Shown here: piece after piece, positions 50,329 through 60,890 of the stretch
Layout: every line of letters starts with the position of its first letter
How positions within the stretch are numbered: the stretch's first letter is position 1
Assembly: GCF_009870125.1 (NCBI RefSeq)
Contig: NC_046683.1
Span: 7,068,001 to 7,132,000 of the forward strand
Direction of reading: 5' to 3'
Origin: Drosophila pseudoobscura
Lineage: Eukaryota; Arthropoda; Insecta; Diptera; Drosophilidae
DNA length: 64,000 nt
Notes under the pieces: model-generated
Databases searched by the model: none
What the model was told of the DNA's origin: nothing
The model's input: only the letters and a program-made list of their open reading frames with translations
Position numbers and translations under genes: made by a program

Positions 50329-51523
50329 TTCGCAATGTTTTTTCTGGGACCGATTCGCGCCAAACGAGATGCCCGAATATATCCGATTAATCAATCAATT
50401 TTCTACTTGACCGGCTTGTTTTAAATACTTGTCTTGTTTTCCTGCTACGGCGATTGCTTGGATTATTTTTGGCTCAATTTTGGCTCCTCAACAACAATGT
50501 AGCGTCTTATAAGATGAACAAACAAACTTTGCCCACTTAAGCCCCCTATATTTAAATAGTTCAACTACTTGAGGTACATAGCGGAAAATATTAACAATTG
50601 TAAATTTTTCTTGTAGATCCCTGCCATCTTTCCTCTGGACTTAAAAACAACCACGATATCTTTCACCTGAACTGGGCTAAAATGATTCAATTTTCATTAT
50701 TTTCGGTGGAAAATTAAAAAACCCCCCTGGCTTACAGTGGGTTAATCATTTTCCGTCAAGGATTGGAAACCATTTTCCTCGATTTTGATATTCCCTAGAA
50801 TATTGCTAGATAGATAGGTCTATCAGCCCTGCCCACATAATTTTTGTCCAATTAATAAACCTCTTTTCTACTTGACTGGTTTATTTTAAATACTTGCTTT
50901 TATTGAATTACCGTACCTGTTTATGAAATCGAAATTGTTTTTGGGCGCGAATAAAATCTGTGTAATAATTTTCGGCGCCGGGAAAAGAACTACACGGTAA
51001 CTACATATTTGCTACACGTTCCTACACATTTCCTACATAATGGAAGGAAAAAGAGGGTATGGAGAAGCGAAGTTCGTACGAACCTAGCAATTTTCCTTGG
51101 CTGTTTTTGCCTGTTTTCCATACCCCTTTCTTTATCCCGATTAAAATTACGACTCATTTGTTCGTGGCACTATGAGCGTCTGATCCTCAGCATTATACCG
51201 TCTAATTTTAAAAATATACTAAATATATTCGCCCAAAACAAGATCGAACAGTTGCCAGCAGATGTTTTCGATGCTTTTCGATGTTCCTGCGTCGCAGTGG
51301 CAACGCCAGGAGAAAGTGGCAATTAAAAACAAATAAATAACAAGTGAAAGTGCATGCAATTTTAATTAAAAGCAACAAAATATTTAAGGCCAGCAGTCAA
51401 CAGTTATCATTCTGTGATAATAAAGATGATGGGTTAAGCGAACCTATTCAGTTCGTTCACTGCAGTTCTTTTTTGCTCGTTCGTTCATGAACGACCCAAC
51501 AACAATTGCCTATCAACAAAATA
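50329..51523. promoter_or_regulatory. Divergent XRCC1/DENND6 intergenic region
   Basis: A 1.2-kb spacer between divergent start codons. Seen are a degenerate duplication of a TTTTCTACTTGACYGG segment (50400 and 50866), ATACCGTCTAATTTTAAAAA at 51196 (also found upstream of Mcm3) and an initiator TCAGTT with A at 51450, 74 nt before the DENND6 ATG. No TATA box is seen at the usual distance. Both promoters presumably lie here. Confidence 0.45.
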
Positions 51524-53625
51524 ATGGACGTTAATGCCAGGCCGAAAGAGAAGCCACAGTCTGGTGGCGCTGCTCCAGCCCCACTGCCAGCCAGGGCGGC
51601 TGCAATGCCGCCAAGAAAACTGAACGAGACGCTGGCCGATGCGGAGACGGATGCGGAGATCTCCAATGTCAATGCCAATGCTAATATCGACGACTGGATA
51701 CACTTCTCGCAGTGGATGCACTGCTTCTGTGTGGTCACCTTCGACCTCAACCTGGGCCAGGCCCTGGAGTATGTCTATCCACCAGAGTTCATGCCCAGCG
51801 ACCAGGAGGTGAGCAACATTTGCTACATGGCTTTCCCCGACTCCAACTCGGGCTGCATGGGCGACACCAAGTTCCACATGCGACTGCGTGCCATCTCCAA
51901 GCAGCAGCAACAGCACCAGCAGAAGCCCCTGCCCACCTACAATGGAGACTGTGCGCCGGCCCTGCGCCAGGATAGCTCCCACTACTGGGGCTTCGTCTAC
52001 TTCCGCCAAAAGCGTGATGCGAACCTGCCGCGCGGCTACTTCCAGAAGAGCTTCATCATTATCACACGCCTGCCCTTCTTCAATCTCTACTACGATATAC
52101 TGGCGCAGCTGGCGCCCAAATACTTTGACGAGGGCACCGACGTCCTACGGCAGGCCTGCGAGCAGATCAACAGCCACTGGCCCGGACTGCGCGTGGGCCA
52201 GACCCTCCACCTGCCACTGCTCGGGTGCAACTATCAGATCTGCATTCCGCGTGCGACCAGCAGTCGCAAATCACCCACCGAATCCTCCTCATCCTCATCC
52301 AACGAGCTGTCCGACCCGCAGACACTGGCCAGCAGCAAGGTGCTGGCGTCGGTCAACGAAATCGAACTCTTCCGCTCCCTCAGCTTTGTGATGGAACAGC
52401 TGTACACGCTCTGGGAACTAGTCATCACCGCCGAGCCCATTGTGGTGGTGGCCACCTCTCCAGCCGACTGCTCGCACATGGTCCAAGCGCTGGTGGCGCT
52501 CATCGCACCGCTGGAATACTGCGCCGAGGCGCGGCCCTACTTCACAATTCACGACAGCGAATTCCGGGAGTTCACCCAGGAGTGTTCCAGCAAAGCGGGA
52601 CTGCCCGCCTGCATTCTGGGCGTCACGAATCCGTTCTTTATCAAGCTGCTCAAGGATTGGCCGCACATGCTCAGACTGGTGGACAACCAGGTAAGCTATA
52701 CGGCGCTAAAGCTTCCTCTATCTACATATGCACTTATCTGCCTCTATATTTGCCTCTCTTCCGCTTTTGTATTGCGCAGAAGAACATGCAGCAGCAGCAG
52801 CAACTGCTGATGGGCCAGAAGATGGGCTCACACCGCAATGCCACCTCCTTCTCCAGTGGCTCCTCTGCCGATCACCTGTCCAGCAGATCATCAATGAAGA
52901 CCACTCCGGCTCTGAATGGCGGTGGCAGCTCCAATGGAACGGATGGGAGCTCGGCGTCGGGGCTGCACACCAAGTACAAGCCGTATCTGAAAAAGGACAA
53001 GGCGCTGATCAAGAAGGTGCTTCTGGGGCTAAAGACCAAGCGGCCAGAGCATGTGCAGACGGCGCTGATTCGGCGACATTTGCTGGAGCTGACGCAGAGC
53101 TTCATGATACCGCTGGAGCGATACATGGCCTCGCTGATGCCGCTGCAGAAGGACATCAGTCCGTTTAAGTCGGCGCCCAATGCGAGCAGCTTCAAGCTGG
53201 ACGACTTCCTGGCCACTCTGGAGACGGCCGGGCCGCAGCTAACGTCGCCCCTCAAGGGCGACTGGAAGGGCCTGTACAGGCGCTTCTTTCGCTCGCCCAA
53301 CTTCCGCGGATGGTACGAGTCGCGGCATCGCGAGCTTCAGCTCACCCTCCAGGATCTACAGCTGCAGGCCCTCTCCGAGGCGAATCTGGAGCACTGGGCC
53401 CACGACAAACAGGAGGTGGAGATCATCGATATGATACTCAAGCTCAAGCAAAAACTGAATCTCTACAGCGACAAGTCGCATGGCCTGGAGGGTCTAGCCT
53501 GGCTCAGCGCCCACAACAGCAGCAATGCCAGCCATCGGATGAGCACACAGCAGCAGATCCAGGCGCAGATCGAGTGCATGAAGGGTCTGCTGCCGCCCGA
53601 TCTCAAGAATGTGGTGAATCTTTGA
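51524..53625 (+). CDS. DENND6/FAM116 family Rab guanine-exchange protein (670 aa, 2 exons)
   Basis: Homologue of human DENND6A/B (FAM116), a tripartite DENN-domain exchange factor reported to act on Rab14 in endosomal recycling. Exons 51524-52690 and 52780-53625 are joined in phase 0 by an 89-bp GT-AG intron. The start MDVNARPK is the first ATG of the frame. Residues 1-55 are a variable Pro/Ala/Asn-rich leader. The upstream DENN part begins at about residue 58 (WIHFSQWMHCFCVVTFDLNLGQ) and continues through YVYPPEF, YWGFVYFRQKRD and RLPFFNLYYDIL. The central DENN core is at about 285-390 (LWELVITAEPIVVVATSPADC, ARPYFTIHDSEF). Residues about 390-440 are a Gln/Ser-rich insertion. The C-terminal part includes HTKYKPYLKKDKALIKKVLLG, RRHLLELTQSFMIPLERYM and FRSPNFRGWYESRH. 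The family call is strong. I do not recall the fly symbol. Confidence 0.9.
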
Positions 53626-53905
53626 TCGTTCCTGCAGATCCTTAGCTAAATCAATGGCGCTTCCTACTATACACTACCCCTCAATCCCTCTTCATTAATT
53701 GTATGCGAGTGAGTGCCGCCTGCCTGCCTGCCTGCGTGTGTGTGTGTGGCGCGTGTGATGTTGTGTGTTGTAATCCATTAGATGGAGTCCATCAGGGCTT
53801 GGGGTAGGTACTGAGCGACGCCTCTTCATAGTTGTATATACGTTTTAACTGTCTAAAATCGGATTTGATCTATTATTGCTATATCCGTGTCTGTTTTAAG
53901 TGTAA

Positions 53906-53911
53906 AATAAA
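53906..53911 (+). terminator. DENND6 polyadenylation signal
   Basis: AATAAA 281 nt after the stop codon, followed by a GT/T-poor AT-rich stretch. It is the only good plus-strand signal before the convergent Mcm3 unit. Confidence 0.6.
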
Positions 53912-54242
53912 CCTCAAACTGAATTCACAAATCGCTTATAATCGTTATATGTATATTCAAGGACACCAATAATCGAAAAGCAAGACACAAGAGTCCCCCG
54001 TTTACACCGCGACAAAGAAAAGAGTGTGCCAATTTGTTTGCTGATAAGCGTCTACCAGTCGGTTTCGCGTTACATGCCAAATCGGAGAACGAAACGAGCA
54101 CTTTCCAGCAGAAATAATTAATTATGGTTCTCCTCTAATGATTTCTGATATGATATGTGGAGGTCGAACTATTATTTCCCCACGTTGGCTTTTCCGAATT
54201 TTATTTTTGTGCCCTGATATGCACCTGCAGCAGAGGCAAGGA

Positions 54243-54600
54243 TAGAGGCGGCTCCTTAGGGGCTGCATTCGGGCGGGAGGGCTAACGGGAGTACTCCTTA
54301 TCGATGCCGAGACACATCTGATAATCGATCAACTGAAGCTTGTGCATGACGCTGCTCCTGCCGCGGACAAAAGCGGCAGTCGGGTGGCTGCTTCATCTCC
54401 ACGTTCTCGTACTCGGCCAGGCACGTGTTCCCTAGGCAATCGTGCTGCCCGTCGAGATCGGCAAGGCGCTTGTTGCTTGGTTTTGATTTCGTCGTTAAAA
54501 GCGATCGATTTCCCAGCCATAACCAGGGATGTACTGGGGCAGAGGACCTCCTTCCAGACTAGGGGGCCATGGGGCAATGAGTGGTTCCAAGATTTTATTA
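54243..54600 (-). pseudogene. Frameshifted gene remnant downstream of Mcm3
   Basis: Minus-strand peptide-like segments follow one another in different frames. The first is LEPLIAPWPPSLEGGPLPQY...GYGWEIDRF (ends TAA). FNDEIKTK then follows after a one-base shift. Next come NKRLADLDGQHDCLGNTCLA, EYENVEMKQPPDCRFCPRQE and, in yet another frame, MHKLQLIDYQMCLGIDKEYSR followed by TAG. Each part has the composition of real protein (regular Cys, acidic/aromatic residues), and a minus-strand AATAAA follows at 54205-54200. No start codon or upstream exon is evident. It is either the decayed 3' part of a former gene, a dead retrocopy, or a live gene broken by assembly indels. The family is not recognised. 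Confidence 0.5.
54594..54599 (-). terminator. Candidate Mcm3 polyadenylation signal
   Basis: AATAAA on the minus strand about 134 nt after the Mcm3 stop. It overlaps the start of the gene remnant. Confidence 0.5.
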
Positions 54601-54732
54601 TCATATAAATTATACAGAAAACAAAAAATATAACTTAACCAATATTTATGAGGATTATGTGTGGTTGAAGAGAAACGAGGAAACGTCAAGGGATGAGGGC
54701 GGATTTCGGAGCGATGGAATGGTTTTTTGTGT

Positions 54733-57296
54733 TTAGATAAGAAAGACAATTTCGTCGGCCACCATGATCTGGTTGTCGTCGGTCATGCGGTGGATAGCGG
54801 CCTCGATCTCGCCGCTGGCAAATGGCTCCGCGTTGTTCTCATTGATGGCCGTTGTGATGCGGCCGAGGGGCAGGCTCTGCTCGCGGGCCTCGCGGAACAG
54901 ACGCTGCAGGCCGTTCTTGAAGGCCCCTAGACGGGCATCGCTGATGTTAGCCGGCGTGGGCGTGGCGCCGACCGACTGCTCCTCACTGCTGGCCAACAGG
55001 CTGGCGTTGGTGGTGCTGCTGCTGGTTTCACCGCTGCGTACGGCTGGTAGAGAGCGACGGGTCTCACGACGTGTCAGATCGCCGGCATCCGGCTGTGGTG
55101 TCTCGATATCCTCCTCGTCGCTATCGACCACAAAATTGGAGTCGGCCTCGGTGCGGGTGCGCTTGTTGCGACGCGTGGGCGAACGTTCCCTGGCGACATC
55201 GTCCCCGTCATCGGAGGCGCCGCTATAGCGGCGACGCTTGTTGCCGCGCTCTTTCTCCAGGACCTTCTTGAAGTAGGCAAACTGCACCAGTTCAATGGCC
55301 GACAGGGCATCGTCCATGGTCACAGTCTTGGACATGCGGGCGCGTGCATGGGCCGTGGACAGACGAATCAGCGTCTCCAAAGTACGGGCCGTGATGGGCT
55401 GGGTGCGTGCCACATCGCTGTCGACGGCCTCCTGGGAGCGGAGGCGCGAGTACTCATTGGCAATGGCCTCGCACGCCTGCTCGCTCAGCTTCGGCTTCAT
55501 GCACTTGGCCACATGGATGTACTTGCGCATGAACTCCACGGAGAGGATCTTCTCCTGGCGCTGGCGCGACTTGCCGTGCAGCAGGGCATCGTATTTCTCA
55601 TAGACCTCGGTGTCCTTTTTCTCCTCGTTGCTGGAGACAAAGGAGAGCGAGTCCGCATAGGAGCTGCCCATGGAAAGGGGTTCGCCGTCGGCCTCTTTGG
55701 GATTGCGATAGCGATGCATGCGCACCACATGGTCAGAGATCAGTTGGTCCACATCGCTGTCGATCACGTCCAGCATCACGAAGAGCAGATCGAAACGCGA
55801 CAGCAGCGAATCCTGCAGCCCAATATTCTCCATGGGCGTCTTATACTGATCGTACTGCAAAAACAGAGTAGGGGGGATCGATTATACAAAATGGTAGATG
55901 GTAGATGGTGGATGGAGTAGGGCCAGAATATTCTTACCCTTCCGTACACGGGATTGGCAGCTGCCAGGACAGAGCAGCGGGCGTTGAGGGAGGCATGGAT
56001 ACCCGCCTTGGAGATGGTGACGCGACCCTGTTCCATCACTTCGTGTATGGCCGTGCGATCGATGTCGCTCATCTTGTCGAACTCATCGATGCAGACGACA
56101 CCGCGATCGGCCAGGACCATGGCGCCAGCCTCTAGGCGACGCTCGCCCGTCTCCTGATCGGTGGTAACGGCCGCCGTCAGACCCACGCCACTGGAGCCCC
56201 GTCCAGTGGTGGGTATGGCACGCGGTGCCGTATTGAGCACATAGCGGAGCAGCTGAGACTTGGCCACCGAGGGATCGCCGATGAGCAGCACATTAATGTC
56301 GCCACGCAGCCTGGTGCCGTTGGGCAGGAGCTTCTCGACGCCCCCGAGCAGGAGGCAGAGAATCGCCTTCTTCACATAGACATGGCCGTGGATCGAGGGG
56401 GCCAGACTCTTGCTAAGCAGCTCGAAAATGTCGTTGTTCTTGGCCAGCTTCTTGCAGACCATAATGTCTTCGCGCGAGATGTCCAGGTTGTTCTCCTTGC
56501 TCAGCAGCGAGATGTTGTTGGCCAGCAGCACCGTGCGGAAGGTGCCCGATGTGTAGCCGCCGCGCTTGCTTGGCAGACAGCGATAGCTGCCCACGATCTG
56601 GACTCGGTCGCCGGGCTTGCAGCGATCTACGAGATCATCGTCGCAGACAATGTCAACGGAGCGGGGTAGCTGGCCGGCCGGCGCCTTCTCGGGCATCTCC
56701 TGTATGGTGAGCGTCTGGTGGTCCTTGTAGACGGACAGTCCGAACTCTGTCTCGAGGAGATTGCCATCGTCGTCCTTGGTGGGATAGGCGGCGCCCGAGG
56801 GCACGGCCTCGAAGGAGGTGAGGTCTGTGTACTTGCGCTCCAGCACTTTGCGCGTCGTGGGACAGTAGTGGACGCTGCGCACCACCTTGGGCCGGATCAG
56901 GGAGACCTTTGTGACGATGCCCTCCACGCAGACCATGTTGCCCAGGTAAATGGAGGTGAGGGAGCGCGGCGTCACATGCCGATTGCCAAAGCAGCCCTCG
57001 AAGCCCACAAAGAAGTCTTCGTGCAGCTTGGCATAGCTGGGGTCCACCGTGGAGGCGTACTCCTTGAGGGCACGACCGAAGGCCAGCTGCTCGTCGGATG
57101 CGTTACTAAGTAGGCCCATGGCTCGCTGCGGATTCTTGCGCTTCAGATCGTTGATGTTCACCACAAGACGCTTGCTTTTTTCGGCAATCATATCCTTCAC
57201 ATGGCCGGAATAGATTCCCTGGTCCTCTTCATCGTCCAGAAAGTCCAAATACTCGCGCTGTATGTCCCTAATAAACTGCTCACTATCGTGGGACAT
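54733..57296 (-). CDS. Mcm3: MCM3 replicative helicase subunit (826 aa, 2 exons)
   Basis: Subunit of the MCM2-7 ring, the replicative DNA helicase loaded at origins in G1. Exons 57296-55938 (453 codons) and 55854-54733 are joined in phase 0 through a GT-AG intron of 83 bp. The start [16 protein letters not shown] is the family N-terminus. Residues 1-270 form the MCM N-terminal OB region. The AAA+ core has Walker [10 protein letters not shown] at 340-348, Walker [11 protein letters not shown] at 400-409, sensor-1 Asn in AAANP at about 448, and the arginine finger SRFD at 472-475 just after the intron. Residues about 590-730 are a charged, disordered linker ([23 protein letters not shown]). The C-terminal winged helix ends [15 protein letters not shown]. 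Length matches fly MCM3. E2F-like and Motif 1 sites lie just upstream, fitting S-phase expression. Confidence 0.97.
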
Positions 57297-57422
57297 TGTT
57301 CTGTTTCACTTGAACTTCAACTCTCGATCGATCAGCAATCAAACACCAAATTCTCCTTACTCTCGGCGAGACGCTTGAAAACAAACACAACTTGTGGTGC
57401 TAAATGCGCCGTATGCAAACTT

Positions 57423-57520
57423 TTTGGCGGGAAGTAGTGTGTAGTGTGACCGCGGTCTCAGAAACCTCAGAAATATACCGAAATATACCGTCTCATTTTA
57501 AAAATATACCGTAGGTATTT
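57423..57520 (-). promoter_or_regulatory. Mcm3 promoter: E2F-like site, Motif 1 and TATACCG repeats
   Basis: Reading the minus strand towards Mcm3, CTTCCCGCCAAA (57434-57423) matches the E2F consensus TTTSSCGC at seven of eight positions. GGTCACACT (57451-57443) is an exact Motif 1/M1BP site, and the TATA-less arrangement is typical of replication genes. Beyond it are three copies of AATATACCG/AAAATATACCG (57470-57515). Both motifs lie within 160 bp of the ATG. Confidence 0.65.
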
Positions 57521-57524
57521 ATTT

Positions 57525-58438
57525 CTTTACAAAGTAACTACATGCCAACTACACATTTGCTACGTACAAACTACACTTTTATGTAATTGACAAAAGCGAC
57601 ACCTAGAGGGGAAATCTGTATGTTTCAAATATTTTTTTCCGTTTTTCTTTCATATAAGCACCATGGTAGCGCCAGTGTGAAAAACCTTCGCTATTTATTT
57701 TTTGACATCAAACGATTCAAATTTCGATGCTAATTATTATTCGATGTTACCTGGGACATGGTTCTAAATTGCATTTCTACACGATTTCTGCAGTGGTGCA
57801 TTGGACAAGAGGGTGAGTCCATAATGTGTCTTAAATGGACTGGAAAATAATAGAAAATACTATGTAAGTACATATGAGTATGACCACAGGCGCATCTTAG
57901 AAAAACACTGCTGTGGTGAATAACGATATTTTGAAATTAGCCACTTATTAGTATGACCTTTCAGTGCAAGTGACTGAAATGCCACAAGGGGGTGGTCGAC
58001 GCGGTTGTGCGGCGCTGACAAGGCCTTCCATTGAGTGATTATCGCAGCCGGTTTTGATCAAAATAAGAACAAACCCAAAGCAATTCGTATTAAATATGAC
58101 CCAGGTTCAATGCGCCAACAATGAGAACCGGTCGCAGCGCGTTGCCGCCGTTCATTATCACCCAAAAGCGAAACCGATCCCAAAGCCCCCAGATGGTGTG
58201 TCACAAAGTCAAGCTCATTTGGCGATAATAATGATACAGGAATTGCAGCAACAATTTTTAAATACGCGCCAACCATTTCAAGTGGCGATTCAGCGCGCGT
58301 GCCTGGAGAGTAAGTGGAGGAAGTTGTCCGGCAGGTTTGCGGCTGCCGACACTCGAATAGATATCCGATCCGATCCGATCAGATCCCCCAAAGTGCAGTA
58401 CACGTCTGGCCGCGAGCACGAAAGGAAGATACCCCATC
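57525..58438. other. Mcm3-spirit intergenic region with a long uORF
   Basis: A 0.9-kb spacer. A plus-strand ORF starting ATG 58096 (MTQVQCANNENRSQ...) runs to 58497 in a different frame and overlaps the spirit start codon. It is probably upstream leader sequence rather than a gene, since no domain is recognisable. A donor-like GTAAGTGG at 58310 suggests the leader might be spliced, which would remove most of this ORF's overlap. Confidence 0.35.
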
Positions 58439-59892
58439 ATGAGCCTGTATCCAATGCTGCTACTGCCGCTGCTGCTGCTCCCATTTGCGGCAGGTAATAG
58501 AGAAAAGAAATCTGCAGAGAGCTGGATCTGTGGAGATAATTTGGTATGTACTTTGATTCTAGCGGCCACGCCCACAGCTGCCATCAGTCCGCTGTCGCAG
58601 CGTGGGATCATCTTTCCCAAGGAGTCCTTTGACGAGTGCTTCCTGGACGATGCCAAGCAAATGGCTGGCACCTGCAAGCTAATGCAGGACTGCCCCCCGG
58701 CCCTGCGGCGTTGGCTCGAAAAGCGGGAATCTCCCAAGACCTGCTATTTTGTTAAATTCGATCACTACATTTGCTGTGAGCCGGATAAACAGCCACTGAT
58801 CTCCGTCACAAGCACAACAACAACAGAGCGACCCACACTTCCCCCGTTGCCGTCACTCAAGAAGCGCCCTAGCGTGCTGGGTGAGTACGAAATCCCCTAC
58901 TCCTCTCATCTCTAAGCCATGACTAACCCTTGGGAATCGGGTTTCCCCCCTCACTCTCTCTTTCTATCTGTGACAGCGTGCTATGACTACAATAATGTGA
59001 AGCAGCTGAACGAGCGCGACATCACCTTCGTGGTGTCGGTGGTGGGGGGAAAACCGACGGCCTACCGGGAGTACCCCTTCATGGCGGCACTCGGCTGGCG
59101 GTCCAATTTCGATGAGCGGATCTACTATCGCTGCGGCGGAGCCCTGATCTCACCCACATTTGTACTCACGGCGGCCCATTGCATTGACTTTGGCGGGTAA
59201 GATCATACAGGCATCCAGGCAAGATCTGCGAAATATAAGCCTTATTGTTTTCATCTACCTTCCGCAGAGCGCTGCCCAGTCAGGTGCGTTTGGGTGGCGA
59301 TAATCTAACCCTGGCCACAGGCGAGGATTTCAACATCAAGCGCGCCATCATTCATCCGGAGTACAACGCCAGTACGGCCTACAATGACATTGCTCTGCTG
59401 GAGCTGGAGCTGAATGCAGAGTTGCGGGCGCCTTCCCTGCGTCCCACCTGTCTGTGGGACCAGCAGGAGCTGGCCGACACAGAGCTGATGGCCATTGGCT
59501 ATGGCCAGACGCGTTTTGCTGGCCTCTCCTCGTCCCAGCTGCTGAAGGTGCCCCTCCAGTGGGTGGGCAACGAGCAGTGCCAGATCCACTATCCACCCGA
59601 GACCCTCTCGCTGGGCGTGGTGGCCACGCAGCTGTGCGCTGGCGATGCCACTCGCCAGCGGGATACGTGCCAAGGCGACTCTGGTGGCCCGCTGATCATG
59701 CAGAACGGACCCCTCGGCTATGTGGTGGGCATCACATCGCTCGGCCAGGGCTGTGCCAGTGGCCCGCCCTCGGTGTACACCCGCGTCTCCAGCTATGTGT
59801 CCTGGATCGAGGCGATTGTCTGGCCCGGTGGCTACCAGGAGCAGATCCCACTCCCGCCTGCTCCCGAATTCGATCTGAGGGGACCAATCTGA
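58439..59892 (+). CDS. spirit: Clip-domain serine protease, Spirit-like (405 aa, 4 exons)
   Basis: Secreted clip-domain trypsin-family protease. Fly Spirit acts in the haemolymph cascade upstream of Spatzle/Toll. Exons are 58439-58493, 58563-58880, 58977-59196 and 59268-59892, all GT-AG, giving 406 codons with stop. The signal peptide is residues 1-18 (MSLYPMLLLPLLLLPFAA). The clip domain (about 38-90) has six Cys including the final CC. A Thr/Pro linker follows. Cys126 (ACYDY) would tether the light chain. The catalytic domain starts VVGG at 146, with triad His192 (TAAHC), Asp238 (NDIALL) and Ser336 (GDSGGP). Asp330 predicts cleavage after Arg/Lys. The residue before VVGG is Ser145, not Arg/Lys, so the zymogen would not be activated by a trypsin-like enzyme. 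Intron 1 is 69 nt and open in frame, so retention would add 23 residues. The orthology is from memory of the D. melanogaster sequence and is likely but not aligned. Confidence 0.88.
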
Positions 59893-60182
59893 AAAGGAAT
59901 CAATTATTTATCTATTATTTCATAATTTAAACAAATAAAAGAAATATTTATATAGCAGCCAGCACTCTAGAAGCAGAACTCAATTGATCTAACGTCTTCG
60001 ACGTTTTGTGGAAGGTACGAGCCGCCGCGCCGTCGAAAGCTGGCGCTGGTGATAAGGGCCTATCGGTCGATCGGTCTACCGTTTGTGTTCTGTTCGATCT
60101 GTTTTCCCGGATGTATTTCCAGCTGTTTTAACGGCTTTCGGCAAAACAGTTGCGCTGGCCGATTGGTCGGATTGGTATACCT

Positions 60183-60215
60183 TATAAAGCCCCTAGAGCG
60201 TTGGTCAGCAAGTAT
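60183..60215 (+). promoter_or_regulatory. C-type lectin core promoter (TATA + initiator-like)
   Basis: TATAAA at 60183-60188, with TCAGCAAGT at 60205-60213 about 25 bp downstream. The ATG follows at 60243, so the leader would be only about 30-35 nt. A TATA promoter with a short leader is usual for secreted tissue-specific genes. Confidence 0.6.
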
Positions 60216-60242
60216 TCGTGCCTCGAACATAGCCAGCTAAAG

Positions 60243-60890
60243 ATGCCTCGCTCTCAATGGAATCCCTGTGGTGGTGTGGTGATGCTGCTCCTGGCAGGCG
60301 GCTGGAGCCTGGCCTGGGCCTACCTGCCCGACGTGAATATCTTCACCAACTACCGCACGGAGGTGTACAATGGTAAGAGGTGGCAGGGAATGAGATCCTA
60401 AAGTATCCATCCCCAACCATTCATCGTATTCGTAGGCATTCCCTCGGAGATCGATACCACGCCGTTTGTACGGATTGCGGACAACTACTACTATATCGAG
60501 CCGATGAACAAGGTCAATTGGTTTCAGGCGGCAGGGGCCTGTCGCATGATGAACGCCCATTTGGCGTCCATCGAGGATAAGCCGGAGATGGAGTCGTTGA
60601 TCAAGTACATGAAGGCCAAGGGGTTCAAGAACAACGACTACTTTTGGATATCGGGCAACGATCTGGGCACTGAGGGTGCCTTCTACTGGCTGTCCAATGG
60701 CCGGCCCATGACCTATGCCCCCTGGAACGGGCCCAAGCAAATGCCGGACAACTACGGAGGCAACGAGAATTGCGTCCACATGTTCGCCACCCGCGAAATG
60801 ATCAACGACGCCAACTGCAAGATCCAGATGCTGTACATCTGCGAGTCCAGCGAGCCGAAGACCTTTAAATTTACCTACATCAAATGGTAG
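60243..60890 (+). CDS. Secreted C-type lectin-like protein (194 aa, 2 exons)
   Basis: Exons 60243-60372 and 60436-60890 join through a 63-bp GT-AG intron to 195 codons. Residues 1-26 form a signal peptide (core VVMLLLAGGWSLAWA). One C-type lectin domain fills about residues 57-184. It shows FVRIADNYYYIE, the NWFQAAGACRMMNAHLASIE helix region, YFWISGNDLGTEG (equivalent of the WIGL motif) and the conserved Cys residues in GACRM, ENCVHM, ANCKIQ and YICE. The sugar-selectivity triplet is MPD where mannose/galactose binders have EPN/QPD. The WND motif is IND, so Asn-Asp Ca2+ ligands remain but canonical sugar binding is doubtful. It may be the orthologue of D. melanogaster CG12111, from memory. 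It follows spirit by 350 bp with its own promoter. Confidence 0.88.
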
